Positions 12,987 to 23,011 of a stretch of 64,000 bases of DNA are shown here, piece after piece. Source of the stretch: Ziziphus jujuba. Taxonomy: Eukaryota > Streptophyta > Magnoliopsida > Rosales > Rhamnaceae. The position numbers and the translations under genes were made by a program. Each line of letters opens with the position of its first letter. Position 1 is the stretch's first letter. Below the pieces are notes generated by a model that worked only from the letters and a program-made list of their open reading frames with translations, was not told the origin of the DNA and ran no database searches. The DNA lies in NCBI RefSeq assembly GCF_031755915.1, contig NC_083379.1, positions 43,656,001-43,720,000 of the forward strand, given 5' to 3'.

Positions 12987-14498
12987 GAGGAGGAATGCAA
13001 TGATGATGAAACCGAACCAGTAGACACATCTAATGCTGAGTTGAGCTTGGTTTCAAGGAGAGTACTTGCTGTCTACAAAGATGAAGAGTAGATACAAAGA
13101 GAAAACATCTTCCACACTCGCTGCGAAATACAAGGTAAGGTTTGTAGCATGATTATAGATAGTGGGAGTTGTACCAACGTGATAAGTAATCTTGTAGTTG
13201 ATAAATTAGGCTTGAAAACAATTAAGCATCCAAAACCCTATAGGTTACAATGGTTAAATGATAGTGGTGAGATGAGGGTAAATAAGCAAGCCAAAGTTAA
13301 ATTTAATATAGGTAGGTATGAGGATGTTGTCTTGTGTGACATTGTACCAATGCATGCCGGACATATTTTACTAGGTAAACTATGGCAAATTGACAAAGAT
13401 GCTACTCATTTTGGTCAAGAAAATAGTATTGTTTTTAGGTTTAAAGGGAAGAAAATCAAGCTGGAGCCATTGACTACCAAGGAGGTCTACAAAGATCAAC
13501 TACAAATGCAACAAAGGAGGGAGGCCGAAAAACTCAAGGAGAAAACAAGTATGGCACCAACGGATTCACCATCCTTTCAAGAAGGTGAGATTGAGGTTGC
13601 TGATCAAGGTAAGCTTTCTAAAACCCAGATCGAGTGGAAAAACCAAGAGAAAGTCGAGAGGGGGGTGAGAAAAGAGAGCAAACCCGAGAGCACCAACAAT
13701 CTGGAAATTCCCGCCAATGAGAGCCAAACCGAGGGAAGAAAAAGAAAAGAAAGAAAAGAGAGGAAAAACCAGGATTTTTATTTGAGTTTTGGGGATATTA
13801 ATAAGGCTATTGAATGTACGAAACCCTTGTTGGTCATGATATATAAAGAAAACTATTTTAATGATCAAACTAACTTTGATGAACTTGAATTGCCAAGTTC
13901 AATGATTTCTCTTTTGAAGGAATTTGGAGATGTTTTCCCGAATGAGATTCCAAGTGGACTACCACCTATTCGAGGGATAGAACATCAAATTGACTTTGTT
14001 CCAGGGGCTTCCATACTAAATAGACCAGCACATAGAAGTAACCTCGAAGAAACAAAGGAGCTACAAAAACAGATAAGTGACTTGCTTGATAAAGGATACA
14101 TTCGTGAGAGTTTAAGTCCATGTACTGTTCCTGTTTTGTTGGTACCTAAAAAGGATGGTTCTTGGAGAATGTGTGTTGATTGTAGGGCTATAAATAACAT
14201 CACCATTAAATATAGACATCCCATTCCTAGGTTAGATGATATGCTTGATGAGTTGCATGCTACTTGTATGTTTGCTAAAATTGATCTTAGGAGTGGTTAT
14301 CATCAAATTAGAATGAAAGAAGGTGATGAATGGAAAACCGCATTTAAAACTAAATATGGGCTGTATGAATGGTTAGTTATGCCTTTTGGATTATCTAGTG
14401 CACTTAGTACTTTCATGAGGCTTATGAATCATGTAATGCATCCATTTATTGGTAAATTTGTGGTTGTTTATTTTGATGATATTTTGGTGTATAGCTGA
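12987..14498 (+). pseudogene. gypsy protease and N-terminal reverse transcriptase
   Basis: An acidic linker leads to an open frame from 13149: aspartic protease with [12 protein letters not shown] (catalytic DSG) and HILLGKLWQ, a charged Lys/Glu-rich spacer, then reverse transcriptase from about 13980 ([51 protein letters not shown]). The catalytic YFDDILVYS ends the frame at a TGA (14496-14498), beyond which the same frame continues as NLDEHMDKL. The single TGA suggests recent loss of function. Stops near 12985 and 13090 separate it from gag. Confidence 0.9.
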
Positions 14499-14501
14499 AA
14501 C

Positions 14502-15710
14502 TTGGATGAACATATGGATAAACTTAGGCAAGTTTTGCAAGTTCTTAGAAAGGAAAGATTGCTTGCTAACATAAACAAGTGTGATTTTTGCAAAGATGAG
14601 CTTGTTTTTTTAGGATTTGTAGTAAGTGCTGTAGGAATCAAAGTGGATCAAGCTAAAGTGCAAGCAATCAAAGAGTGGCCGGTTCCTACAACAATCACCC
14701 AAGTGAGAAGTTTCCATGGCTTGGCAAGTTTTTATAGAAGATTTGTCAAGGATTTTAGCACCATAGCTGCACCTTTGAATGAAGTTGTCAAGAAGAATGT
14801 TGGCTTTAAATGGAGGGAAGTACAAGAAAAATCTTTTAATTTGTTGAAAGAAAAATTGTGTAATGCACCTTTATTAGTTTTGCCAAATTTTTCTAAGACT
14901 TTTGAAATTGAGTGTGATGCTTCGGGTGTAGGTATTGGAGCTGTCTTAATGCAAGAAAGAAGACCCATAGCCTACTTTAGTGAAAAATTAAATGGAGCTG
15001 CACTAAACTACCCAACATATGATAAGGAGATGTATGCTTTGGTGAGGACTTTGGAGACGTGGCAGCATTATCTCATGCCAAAGGAGTTTGTGATTCATAC
15101 AGATCATGAGTCTTTGAAGCATATCAAGGGTCAAGGAAAGCTCAACCAAAGGCATGCCAAGTGGATTGAATTTATTGAACCCTTTCCATATGTTATCCGC
15201 TACAAAAAAGGTAAGAAAAATGTGGTTGCTGACGCATTATCGCGAAGGTATGCACTCTTTTCTACCTTAGATGCTAGATTGCTTGGATTTGAACAATTGA
15301 AAAAACTTTATGAGCATGATAGTCACTTTGGAGAAATTTTTAGAACTTGTTTGAAACATGGATTTAATAAATTTTACATATTTGAGGGGTATTTGTTTAA
15401 GGAAAACAAACTTTATGTGCCTAATTGTAGTATTAGGGAATTATTGGTTCGGGAAAGACATGGGGGTGGTTTAATGGGTCATTTTGGTATTTTTAAAACT
15501 TTATCCTTGCTGCAAGAACATTTTTATTGGCCTAACATGAGGAGAGATGTTGAGAGGATTTGTAAAAGATGTTTGAAGTGCCGAAAAATAAAATCAACAT
15601 TGAAACCGCATGGATTGTACAAGCCTTTGCTGATTCCTACCTATCCTTGGGTATATTTATCTATGGATTCTATTCTTGGTTTGCCTAGGTCAAGGACAGA
15701 TAGAAAATAA
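14502..15710 (+). pseudogene. gypsy C-terminal RT, RNase H and integrase zinc domain
   Basis: Follows the TGA in the same frame. The RT thumb/connection ([33 protein letters not shown]) is followed by RNase H ([16 protein letters not shown], then [27 protein letters not shown]) and the integrase zinc-binding domain ([41 protein letters not shown]). It stops at 15710 just after [11 protein letters not shown], the start of the integrase core. The rest of the core is absent (see next entry), so the element cannot integrate itself. Confidence 0.9.
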
Positions 15711-16064
15711 AATGCTGATTTTGTAAAACAGGTTCATGAGAAGACAGAGGTAAATATTGAGAGGAGGACCGAGCAATATGCAAAGGTGGCTAATCAAGGC
15801 CGAAAACCAATTGTCTTTGAACCTGAAGATTGGGTGTGGCTCCATTTGAGGAAAGAAAGATTTCCTGAACAAAGGAAATCAAAACTCATGCCGAGGGGTG
15901 ATGAACTTGTTTCAAGTTTTGAAAAGGATAAACGACAATGCCTACAAACTTGATCTACCGCGTGAGTATAATGTTAGTGCCACCTTCAATATCGCTGATT
16001 TGTCTCCTTTTGCTGCAGGTGATGACTTTTATTTGAGGGAAAATCCTTTTCAAGAGGAGGAGAA
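15711..16064 (+). pseudogene. gypsy integrase C-terminal fragment, core deleted
   Basis: The sequence jumps from the first part of the integrase core to the C-terminal region (ADFVKQVHEKTEVNIERR, EDWVWLHLRKERFPEQRK). A one-base shift near 15905 moves the frame to LKRINDNAYKLDLP and FNIADLSPF. The catalytic core between, about 170 residues in the family, is missing. The frame runs on into the 3' LTR (TKAQAKRFKVNLAAF), as in many plant gypsy elements. CAAGAGGAGGAGAA at 16051-16064 is the polypurine tract. Confidence 0.85.
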
Positions 16065-17060
16065 TGATGCGAATCAGCCCGAGCGCGCACAACCGACAAC
16101 TCACTGGGGTACTGATCCGATATGGATGAAGACTGGACCGATCACTAAGGCTCAAGCTAAGAGATTTAAGGTCAACCTTGCTGCCTTTATCCAAAAAGTA
16201 ATGCATTCTCAAAAGGGCTTGTCCATACCTGAAGATAAAATACCTATTTTAAGCATCCAAGTGGTGGAGCCTGATATATCGGACATTTTATATTGGACAC
16301 CCATACATCAGACCTTTTATATTGGACACCCATGCCTCGAACATCTGACCTCGAACTTTGGACATCAGACATAACTTAGTTCGAACATCAGGCAGATATA
16401 AGTTAGCTCGAACAGACATAAGTTAGCTCGGACAGACATAAATTACCTCGGACATCAGGCAGACATAAGTTAGTTCTGACATCAGACATAAGTCAGCTTA
16501 GTTGTCAAACTAGTCAACTCGTTTTCTAATTTGTGTTTGACTTTTTTTTGCGGTTTTTTTTATTTATTTGCTGACCAAATAAGTTTAGGAAAGTTATTAT
16601 TTTATTATTTTCTTTGTAAATGAATTAATTCCTACTTCAAAATAAGAAAATTAATTAATCCAAATTAGATTAGGAAAGGATGTGAAATTAGGCAATTTCC
16701 TAATTGGATTCTATGTTGGCCGAAATTTCCTAATCCTTTTAGGGTTTTATTTTGTTCATTCAAAGCCTATTTAAAGGCTTATTTTCAATGAGAAAGAGAA
16801 GCTTGAATTTTATACAGAAAATTATTTGTGAGATTGAATTCTCTTTGTTCTTTTGAACACCTAAAACACTATTAGTGAATGAGTGTTTTAGTTTGACTTA
16901 TCAATAGGCCTTCCATCACCTATTGTGGCGTCTTCATTATATACCAAGGTTTCTAATCACAGGTTGGTTAGGAGTTAAGATGACCATTAGAACTTGAACA
17001 TAATTAGATCCGGGCTAATATAATACGGGTTTAGGAGCAGGTCGTCCTAGGTTCGTATCA
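16065..17060 (+). repeat. gypsy 3' LTR
   Basis: 996 bp, TGATGCG to CGTATCA. By eye it is only a few percent different from the two pieces of the 5' LTR apart from one expanded repeat (16360-16505), so this insertion is younger than the surrounding copia element. Confidence 0.92.
16360..16505. repeat. Short tandem repeat in gypsy 3' LTR
   Basis: About six imperfect units containing GACATAAGTTAGCTCGGACA, some with an extra TCAGGCA. The 5' LTR holds only about two units (9985-10040); the difference equals the 91-bp length difference of the LTRs. Confidence 0.75.
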
Positions 17061-18275
17061 ATCTCTATCAGGTACAACAATACCGGGAATGAATACATTT
17101 TCTTCTCTAAATTGAGACTCCTTTATACCATTACTATCATCAAATCCAAAATCATCTTTAAAATAAACAGCCCTATCTGACTCTACAATTCTGGTGGTGT
17201 GAGATGGACAAAAGAATCTTGAACCCCTAGATCCTATACAATAGTCAACAAAATATCCACTTATAGTTTTAGGATTCAACTTCTTAATTTGGGGATTATA
17301 AATCCTTACTTCAGCTTTGCAACCCCATACTCAAAAATGGTGCAAATGAGGCTTTTTTCCTGACCATAACTCAAAAGGAGTCTTAAGAATGGATTTACTT
17401 GGAACTTGATTTAAAATATAAGCCACCGTCCTTAAAGCCTTTCCCCACAAGTAATCTGGCAAACTAGAATTTGCCAACGTAGATCGCACCATATCCAATA
17501 AAGTGCGATGTCTCCTGTCAGCTATGCCATTCTGCTTAGGTGTACCAGGCATTGTATATTGCACATCAATACCACACTTATGTAAATATATTGCAAAAGG
17601 CCCTGGGTTCTATCCAATCTCATCATATTTGCCATAAAATTCACCACCTTTATTAGACCTCACAACTTTTATTTTCTTATCCTTTTGAAGCTCTATCTTT
17701 ACCTTAATCTCCTTAAAAGCAACTAAAGAATCTGACTTCTCACGAATAAACTCAACATGTCCATAGCGAGAGAAATCATTAACAAAGATAATAAAATACC
17801 TATAACCACCCAAAGTAGTTGGTGTAAAAGGTCCACATATATCAGTATGGATTAATTTCAAAACATCTCCACACCTTGTTATCTTATCCTTTCTAACCTT
17901 AGAAGTTAATTTCCCTTTCACACATTCAACACAAATTGACAAGTCTGAAAAATCAAGATTGGGAAATATTCCATCTTTCACTAATCTTTCCATTCTATGC
18001 CTAGAAATATGTCCCAAAGACTTATGCCATAACATTGAGGAATTATCATTAACTCTTGGATGTTTAGAACCAATAATAGGGGTAACAACAGAATTAATTG
18101 AAGAATTAAGACCATTACTAAATAAATCAAGTCTATATAGATTACCACATAAAGTTCCCAAACCAACAACTTTACCATCCTTATACACTTCAACTTTTAT
18201 GTCCAAATAAGAAAATAAATCCTTGACTATCCAAAAGTGAGATAGATAATAAGTTCCTCCTAATTGAGGGTACAT
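17061..18275 (-). pseudogene. copia GAG-pre-integrase and integrase region
   Basis: Open stretches 17610-18275, 17331-17564 and 17061-17279 are one reading frame cut by stop codons. Visible: the zinc-binding pre-integrase block (MLWHKSLGHISRHRM then CVECVKGK), first catalytic Asp in HTDICGPF, then VRSNKGGEF where the second catalytic Asp of the family is replaced by Asn, and [13 protein letters not shown] where the catalytic Glu is replaced by Asp. TAG follows KYDEIG and TGA follows HLHHF. Two of three catalytic acidic positions are changed, so the enzyme would be inactive even without the stops. The frame ends at IVVPDRD, where the gypsy element begins. Confidence 0.88.
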
Positions 18276-18501
18276 AGAAAACTTTTTGTAATTCTAAAAC
18301 ATATCCAAGTGGCAAGTTTCAACTTGACTGTCCCCATGATATCCATCTTCACTCTTGAGCTATCTCCTATATAAATATGCTGCTCAAGATTGGTTGGCAC
18401 CCTTTGCTTTATCATGCCCTGCAATGAATTAGTAACATGAATTGCCTAGTAGACACATCAATAATATTGGTCTCAATCATTAAAATATTATCTTTCTTCT
18501 T
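18276..18501 (-). pseudogene. copia protease remnant
   Basis: The minus strand still shows IYIGDSSRVKMDIMGTVKL-type text followed, after a frameshift, by the short strand leading into the pre-integrase domain. The catalytic DSGA motif expected upstream is not visible, so the active-site part appears deleted or too diverged. Assignment rests on position between gag and integrase plus this short motif. Confidence 0.55.
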
Positions 18502-19044
18502 TTACTTTTCATTTAAATTCAAACACTCTATCTTCTTGTGTCCAACTTTATTGCAGTGGCCACACCTTCCATTAAAGTATTCTTTCCTTTCTCCTATCGG
18601 ATAAGCATCATCATACTTAGTCTTATTTAAAAGGTCCAAATAATAATGCTTCTTATTCATATTAAACTTGATAAATTTTTTTCCTATCTCCTTAAGAAGT
18701 TCCTTTGCAGTATCAACCTTAGGAATACTAGCATATATAGCTTCATCCATGTAATTCTCCATCATCATCATGCAGCACTTATTAGAATGCTTCCAATCCT
18801 CATAAAGTTTCCTAATTGCTGTACTCCTCTCATCAGTTGGTATCTCTGGTGGATCTATCTCCAAAACCAAATCCAATTTCATAAAGGTCAAATTCATAAC
18901 TAAAGTTTTCTTCCATTTCTGATAATTTGTCACATCCAATTTCATCATGGCAGTCATAGACAGAACATTCGGGGTGCTACTAACTGTGAAAATAGTAAAC
19001 ATAACAAAGCATTTAATATATATAAAACAATAACTATTTTCCAT
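18502..19044 (-). pseudogene. copia gag with CCHC zinc knuckle, internally deleted
   Basis: A 180-codon minus-strand frame. The N-terminal half resembles copia gag (KLDVTNYQKWKKTLVMNL, then YMDEAIYASIPKVDTAKELL). It ends with a CCHC knuckle, CGHCNKVGHKKIEC, which binds element RNA. The family normally has about 100 more residues between the helical domain and the knuckle; here HYYLDLLNKTKYD is followed almost at once by the knuckle, suggesting an internal deletion. The first ATG may be an artefact; the homologous part begins near MTAMMKLDV. Confidence 0.82.
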
Positions 19045-20150
19045 CCCCTCAAAACAAAATATAAAATCAATATCACTAAGGTCTTTGTAGCATTAACGAT
19101 ACCCTTTCACAGGCCAGGGACAGTCAACCAAATAACCATAATCAAATGTACTGAACTGAATCACCAACAGGGTAATTCAAAATCTATGATTCATGGTATT
19201 TAATCAACTTCAAATGCCATTTCAAGCGTCATACAAAGCAATTAAACCACCGACAGGGTAGCTTAGTTACCCATATAGGCCTTGGTTAATAAGTGGGAGA
19301 TAACAACATATTGGCAATTTCATGAAATAGGTAAATACCAAACATCCCATCCACTAAGCCAACATACATTATATTAGTACACATAATACAGACAAAATAA
19401 GTCTTACGACAGGTGAGTACCTAAAATTCTACACTACTATACCAGCTGGGCATAAAACCTATTTACAGAAAGCTAACACAATCCAATTCTAAACAAAATC
19501 GAAATAGAATAATTAAACAAATAAATAAATGAACCAATAACAAATAAATCAATAAAATTACAATATATGTATATAATTTTTTTTTCTTCTAACAACAAAA
19601 TAAAACAATAGATAAACCAAAAATTAATCAACAAATAAATAAATAAATGAGAATAAATATAAGTAAGAAAACGGGGTGTGTGTTTTTCTTTTTTTTTTGG
19701 GGCTGCTGATGTCAGCATGATGACGTCAGCACAAAGCACCAAATGACAAGTCGTTTCTTCCTTCTTCTTCTTCAATAAACCGGGTCACGGGCGACCCGGT
19801 TCCAGTCCAAACGGGTCACGCAACCCACTTCTTTTCCCGGTGGGAACTAGCCATTCCGGCAATTGTTGCTGGCCGTTCAGGTGCCGTTTGGTTCGTATTT
19901 TTTTGGGCTACCTTTTCCCCAATTCAATTTGATCCAAAAATCCATAAAATTAAACACCCAAGCAAGAATAAAATTCGGCCTTTAAACAAGAATTTTCAGA
20001 TCCAATTTCGAAGGTTTCAGTCCAAATTAACTCAAAAATTAATTCCATGCAATCCAGAAAAGAAAATCTACAAAGAACCCAGGTCGTAATTAGAACTAAA
20101 ACCAATTTTCCCAAAATTTTGCAAAACTAATGCATGGCCGATATTTACAA

Positions 20151-20181
<31 letters not shown>

Positions 20182-20392
20182 GTTTTACATATAGCACAAC
20201 CCGATTTAATTAAAAATAAATAAATAAAAGCAGCATTTATACATGTATATATATGTTTCACAGACAACATTAACATCAAAAATTCAGAGATCCATGCGAG
20301 AAGCAAAATAAAAATAAAGAAACGTATATTTGGATCATATCGAGCATTCAAGAGCCACGATACAGATTACGAGAATTTATTATGCATATTAA
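19045..20392 (-). other. copia 5' leader (non-coding)
   Basis: About 1.35 kb between the primer-binding site and gag. It is AT-rich, with a poly-T/TA run near 20150-20180 and a short GC-richer patch near 19780-19880. No convincing open frame; short frames here are low-complexity. Confidence 0.6.
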
Positions 20393-20408
20393 CTTGGTTT
20401 GCTACCAA
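20393..20408 (-). other. copia primer-binding site
   Basis: The minus strand reads TTGGTAGCAAACCAAG one base inside the 5' LTR. It resembles the usual TGGTATCAGAGC complement of initiator tRNA-Met with a few mismatches, consistent with an old element. Confidence 0.65.
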
Positions 20409-20409
20409 T

Positions 20410-20917
20410 TGTTAGAATTTGTTAATCTAAACATACATAATAAATTCTATAAATCATAGATTACTAACCTACAAACTCAAGCATTGATAAATAGAATTTT
20501 TAATCCTGTAAAACAGAAAAACAATGTAAAGTAGTGTCTATGGACACACTACTCTTAAACCATTCTCAGATCTCTAAAAATCCTAATCTTAAAATACCAT
20601 ATGGTATTTTATTTGTTTGCTTGTCCTAGATCTTTTATAGTCTCTGCAAGTCAAATTTATCCATTAATTTTTAACACACACAAAATAATAATAATTTAAT
20701 AATATAATAATAATAGAAAAAATATGGATAAGTCATTGCGCTTATAAAGAAAATTGATCCTCCAGTCCAATAGGCCATTTGGAGTTTTATAGAAAGTGTA
20801 TAACCAAAAGCTCTACTACAAAATATTAAAATAAATCAGTTTCATTAATGGCATAAATAGACCATGTAAATGAGTAATTGATTATGTTAAATCCATAAAT
20901 TATTTATTTATTGAACA
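20410..20917 (-). repeat. copia 5' LTR
   Basis: 508 bp, with TG and CA ends intact (TGTTAG at 20410, GAACA ending at 20917). It is followed by the ATATA duplication at 20918-20922 and then by intron 1 and exon 1 of receptor gene A. Confidence 0.93.
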
Positions 20918-21145
20918 ATATATATATACACACTATATGTTTATAATTAACTTATAATGAACAATAAGAAATTGATCCCCATAAGGCTCTTACACAGATA
21001 TGAATATATTTAGATAATCTTACCGGATTGGTTTTGTGCATGAAGGAGATGTAAAAGGGCAACAACAAGAGGCAATGCATACGCTAGTTGGTTGAACATC
21101 TCCATTACCTTCCTGTCTTTCAGCTGCCAATTAATTAGCTTGATG

Positions 21146-21158
21146 CACTTTATAAGCT
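21146..21158 (-). promoter_or_regulatory. TATA-like box upstream of gene A
   Basis: On the minus strand this reads GCTTATAAAGTGC, about 45 bases upstream of the ATG at 21105. The same CTTATAA-TGCATC block stands at the same distance before genes B and D and, expanded, before C. Conservation among paralogues with otherwise diverged flanks supports a core promoter; the role is inferred. Confidence 0.55.
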
Positions 21159-21159
21159 C

Positions 21160-23011
21160 TAAACACTAGTTGGTTGAAACCTTCTCTTTAATAGAGATTA
21201 ATGTGTATATTTAATGGGTACTTTTGGTACGATTATACTCTATTAATTTTGTTACATTGAATTGAACTGTAATTTTGAAATTAATTTTACAGGTTCATAC
21301 ATTTATTATTATAATATGTCAATAGTTCTTGTCACTAAAAATTTCCTTGCATCTTCAATTCATTAAAAATTTCCTTGCATCTTAATTCATTTTGTTGATC
21401 ATGATCAATAGATGTAATATTGCACGCCCACTAGTCCATTCCGAAATTTGGCTTTCCAAAACTTATCCTTAATAATATGGTATTAACAAGTTGCAAATAG
21501 AGCTTCAAATAAATATTGCAAATACACACCCTAATCTTTTAAATATGTAAATCCGTAGAATATTTAATATATCCAAAAAGGACAAAATTAAAGATACCGT
21601 AGTGTTAATTAAAAACAAATTAAAGTAACCAACTTTTTGTTTTTTTTAGTAAAAAATAAAATAACCAACTTGCACATATAAGAATATAATAAATAAATAC
21701 TTCTTAAAAATTTAATTTGACAACTACAATATTTATCAATGTCACTTGATAATTAACATTATAATCATAATAAACATCAAAAAATAACAAATTAATAATA
21801 TTTGATTTTCTATTAAATTGTTATATAATACTAAAGAACTTAAAAAAATAAAATTTATTGTAATATTCGAATGATTTTCTAAAAATGTACTTAAAACCTG
21901 GTTAAAAAAAAAAGTGCTATTAAATCCCCCAGAAAAATAACTGCATTAGTACAGTAAACTCCTGACCTACCCTCCTCCCAAATTGGGAGTCAATTTTCGC
22001 ACAAAATACTGGCCCAGCCCAAAGATTTGAATGCGTGTTTTTCAAAACCGACCGACTTCAAAGGCCTGGTTAGAAGGTGGTCGGAACCTTTTGAGTGCGC
22101 GTTTCGTGATCCGCATCAAAACACACTTTGGGGAGAAAAAAGTTCTTTTTTTTTTTTTTTTTTTTTGGAGGTAAATTTTAGGGACAAAAAGTTGCTTTTA
22201 AAATTTTCACCACTAAAACCCACTAACTTGAGGTATAGTGTGCCCAAAATGAGAGGCAAATTGAGTATAGTGACCAAAATAAGAGGCAAATTGAATAAGG
22301 ATATTCATGAAACATGCTTTGGCAGGGAATATTATATAAAAATTACAAACAAATACCAAGTCCTAACACTTGCAAAGTGAACGAATAAAAAATCGTCTAT
22401 CTTTTTGGAATGCACTTTCACATTTGAAAAGTATAAGCATAAGTTGCTTGTATTGTTACCCACTGACTTGACGCTGTTAAGTGGCAAAATAATTTTAAAA
22501 AAAAGAAAAAAAGAAATAATAATAATAATAATAATAAAAGGTTGTGATTTGAGGCAGGTTTTATCTTTGACCATCTCTCGCCCTCTCCGTTCTCTGTTCC
22601 TTTACCCTATATGAAAACGATGATGTTTTCATACTTGACTACCTGTAGCCCTAAAGTATGTGTTCTTCACCCTCACTTGGAGTACCTGTGAAACTCATGC
22701 CATCATAGAAATTAGGGAAAATTACAAAATAAACTCCTCAAAATTCATCTGTGGAAATTTGCCTTCTACTACTACTACTATTATTATTTCTAGATGATCA
22801 GTTTAATTCTCTTCTAATTTATGGTTTAATATGATTCATTTTACCTCTCTCTATTTTTTTATTTTTTTTTTTTGAGAGAATTTGATGAAAATATACGTGC
22901 TGGTATTCAAAAAGTACAAAAGATCAAAACTCTTTCTTTTTTGGGACAACAATTAAAATGAAAAGATACGAAGAATTTATTATCAGTATTTTCATAATAA
23001 ATAAAAATGTG
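21160..23011. other. Spacer between genes A and B
   Basis: AT-rich, without a credible gene. It holds a poly-T run (22146-22165), an (ATA)n run (22517-22538) and another T-run (22853-22872). It serves as the upstream region of A and the downstream region of B. Short frames at 22027-22380 and 22405-22614 have low-complexity composition and no recognisable domain. Confidence 0.6.

Larger units (their letters stand above)
6398..17060 (+). mobile_element. Ty3/gypsy LTR retrotransposon nested in the copia element
   Basis: LTRs at 6398-6481 plus 9781-10601 (5', split by another insertion) and 16065-17060 (3'). Ends are TGATGCG and TATCA. Order on the plus strand: primer-binding site, 1.1-kb leader, gag, protease, reverse transcriptase, RNase H, integrase fragment, polypurine tract. 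Protease and RT before integrase is the gypsy order. Coding damage includes a frameshift and stops in gag, a TGA after the RT YFDD block and loss of the integrase core, so it is non-autonomous. It splits the copia polyprotein between IVVPDRD and INPVVDEP. Flanking 5-mers do not match cleanly (AATAA at 6393-6397, ATCTC at 17061-17065). Confidence 0.93.
3601..20917 (-). mobile_element. Ty1/copia LTR retrotransposon, degenerate, host of a nested gypsy element
   Basis: Two 508-bp LTRs (3601-4108 and 20410-20917) flanked by a perfect 5-bp duplication ATATA (3596-3600 and 20918-20922). Minus-strand order is 5' LTR, primer-binding site, leader, gag with CCHC knuckle, protease remnant, GAG-pre-integrase/integrase, reverse transcriptase, RNase H, polypurine tract, 3' LTR; integrase before reverse transcriptase is the copia order. 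The element alone is about 6.65 kb; another 10.66 kb is the gypsy insertion at 6398-17060. The LTRs differ at roughly one site in ten by eye, many as C-to-T or G-to-A, so the insertion is old. It lies in intron 1 of receptor gene A in the same orientation. The coding capacity is destroyed by stops and deletions. Confidence 0.95.
1..21105 (-). pseudogene. Receptor kinase pseudogene A (malectin-like/LRR), split by a copia insertion; 3' end beyond window
   Basis: Exons in gene order, by homology to B-D: 21024-21105 (signal peptide, starts MEMFNQLAYALPL), 3013-3556 and 2409-2890 (malectin-like), 2153-2291 (WQGDPC motif), 1952-2023, 1729-1799 and 1542-1621 (LRRs), 1100-1248 (transmembrane), then kinase exons 783-994, 560-688, 381-446 and 63-252. 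The last kinase exon lies left of base 1. The family is a plasma-membrane receptor kinase. Damage seen: an in-frame TAA after FPQGS near 3373-3375; TGA replacing the Trp codon of the RLWTP motif and TAA replacing a Gln before SNQS in exon 2409-2890; one-base losses in exons 1729-1799, 1542-1621 and 560-688 (the last turns YEYMANGN into YESWPME); and a Cys-to-Tyr change before the membrane span. P-loop, HRD and DFG motifs persist. Intron 1 is 17.5 kb because it holds the whole copia element; without it the intron is about 145 bp, like the 136 bp of gene D. Very probably non-functional. Confidence 0.9.
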
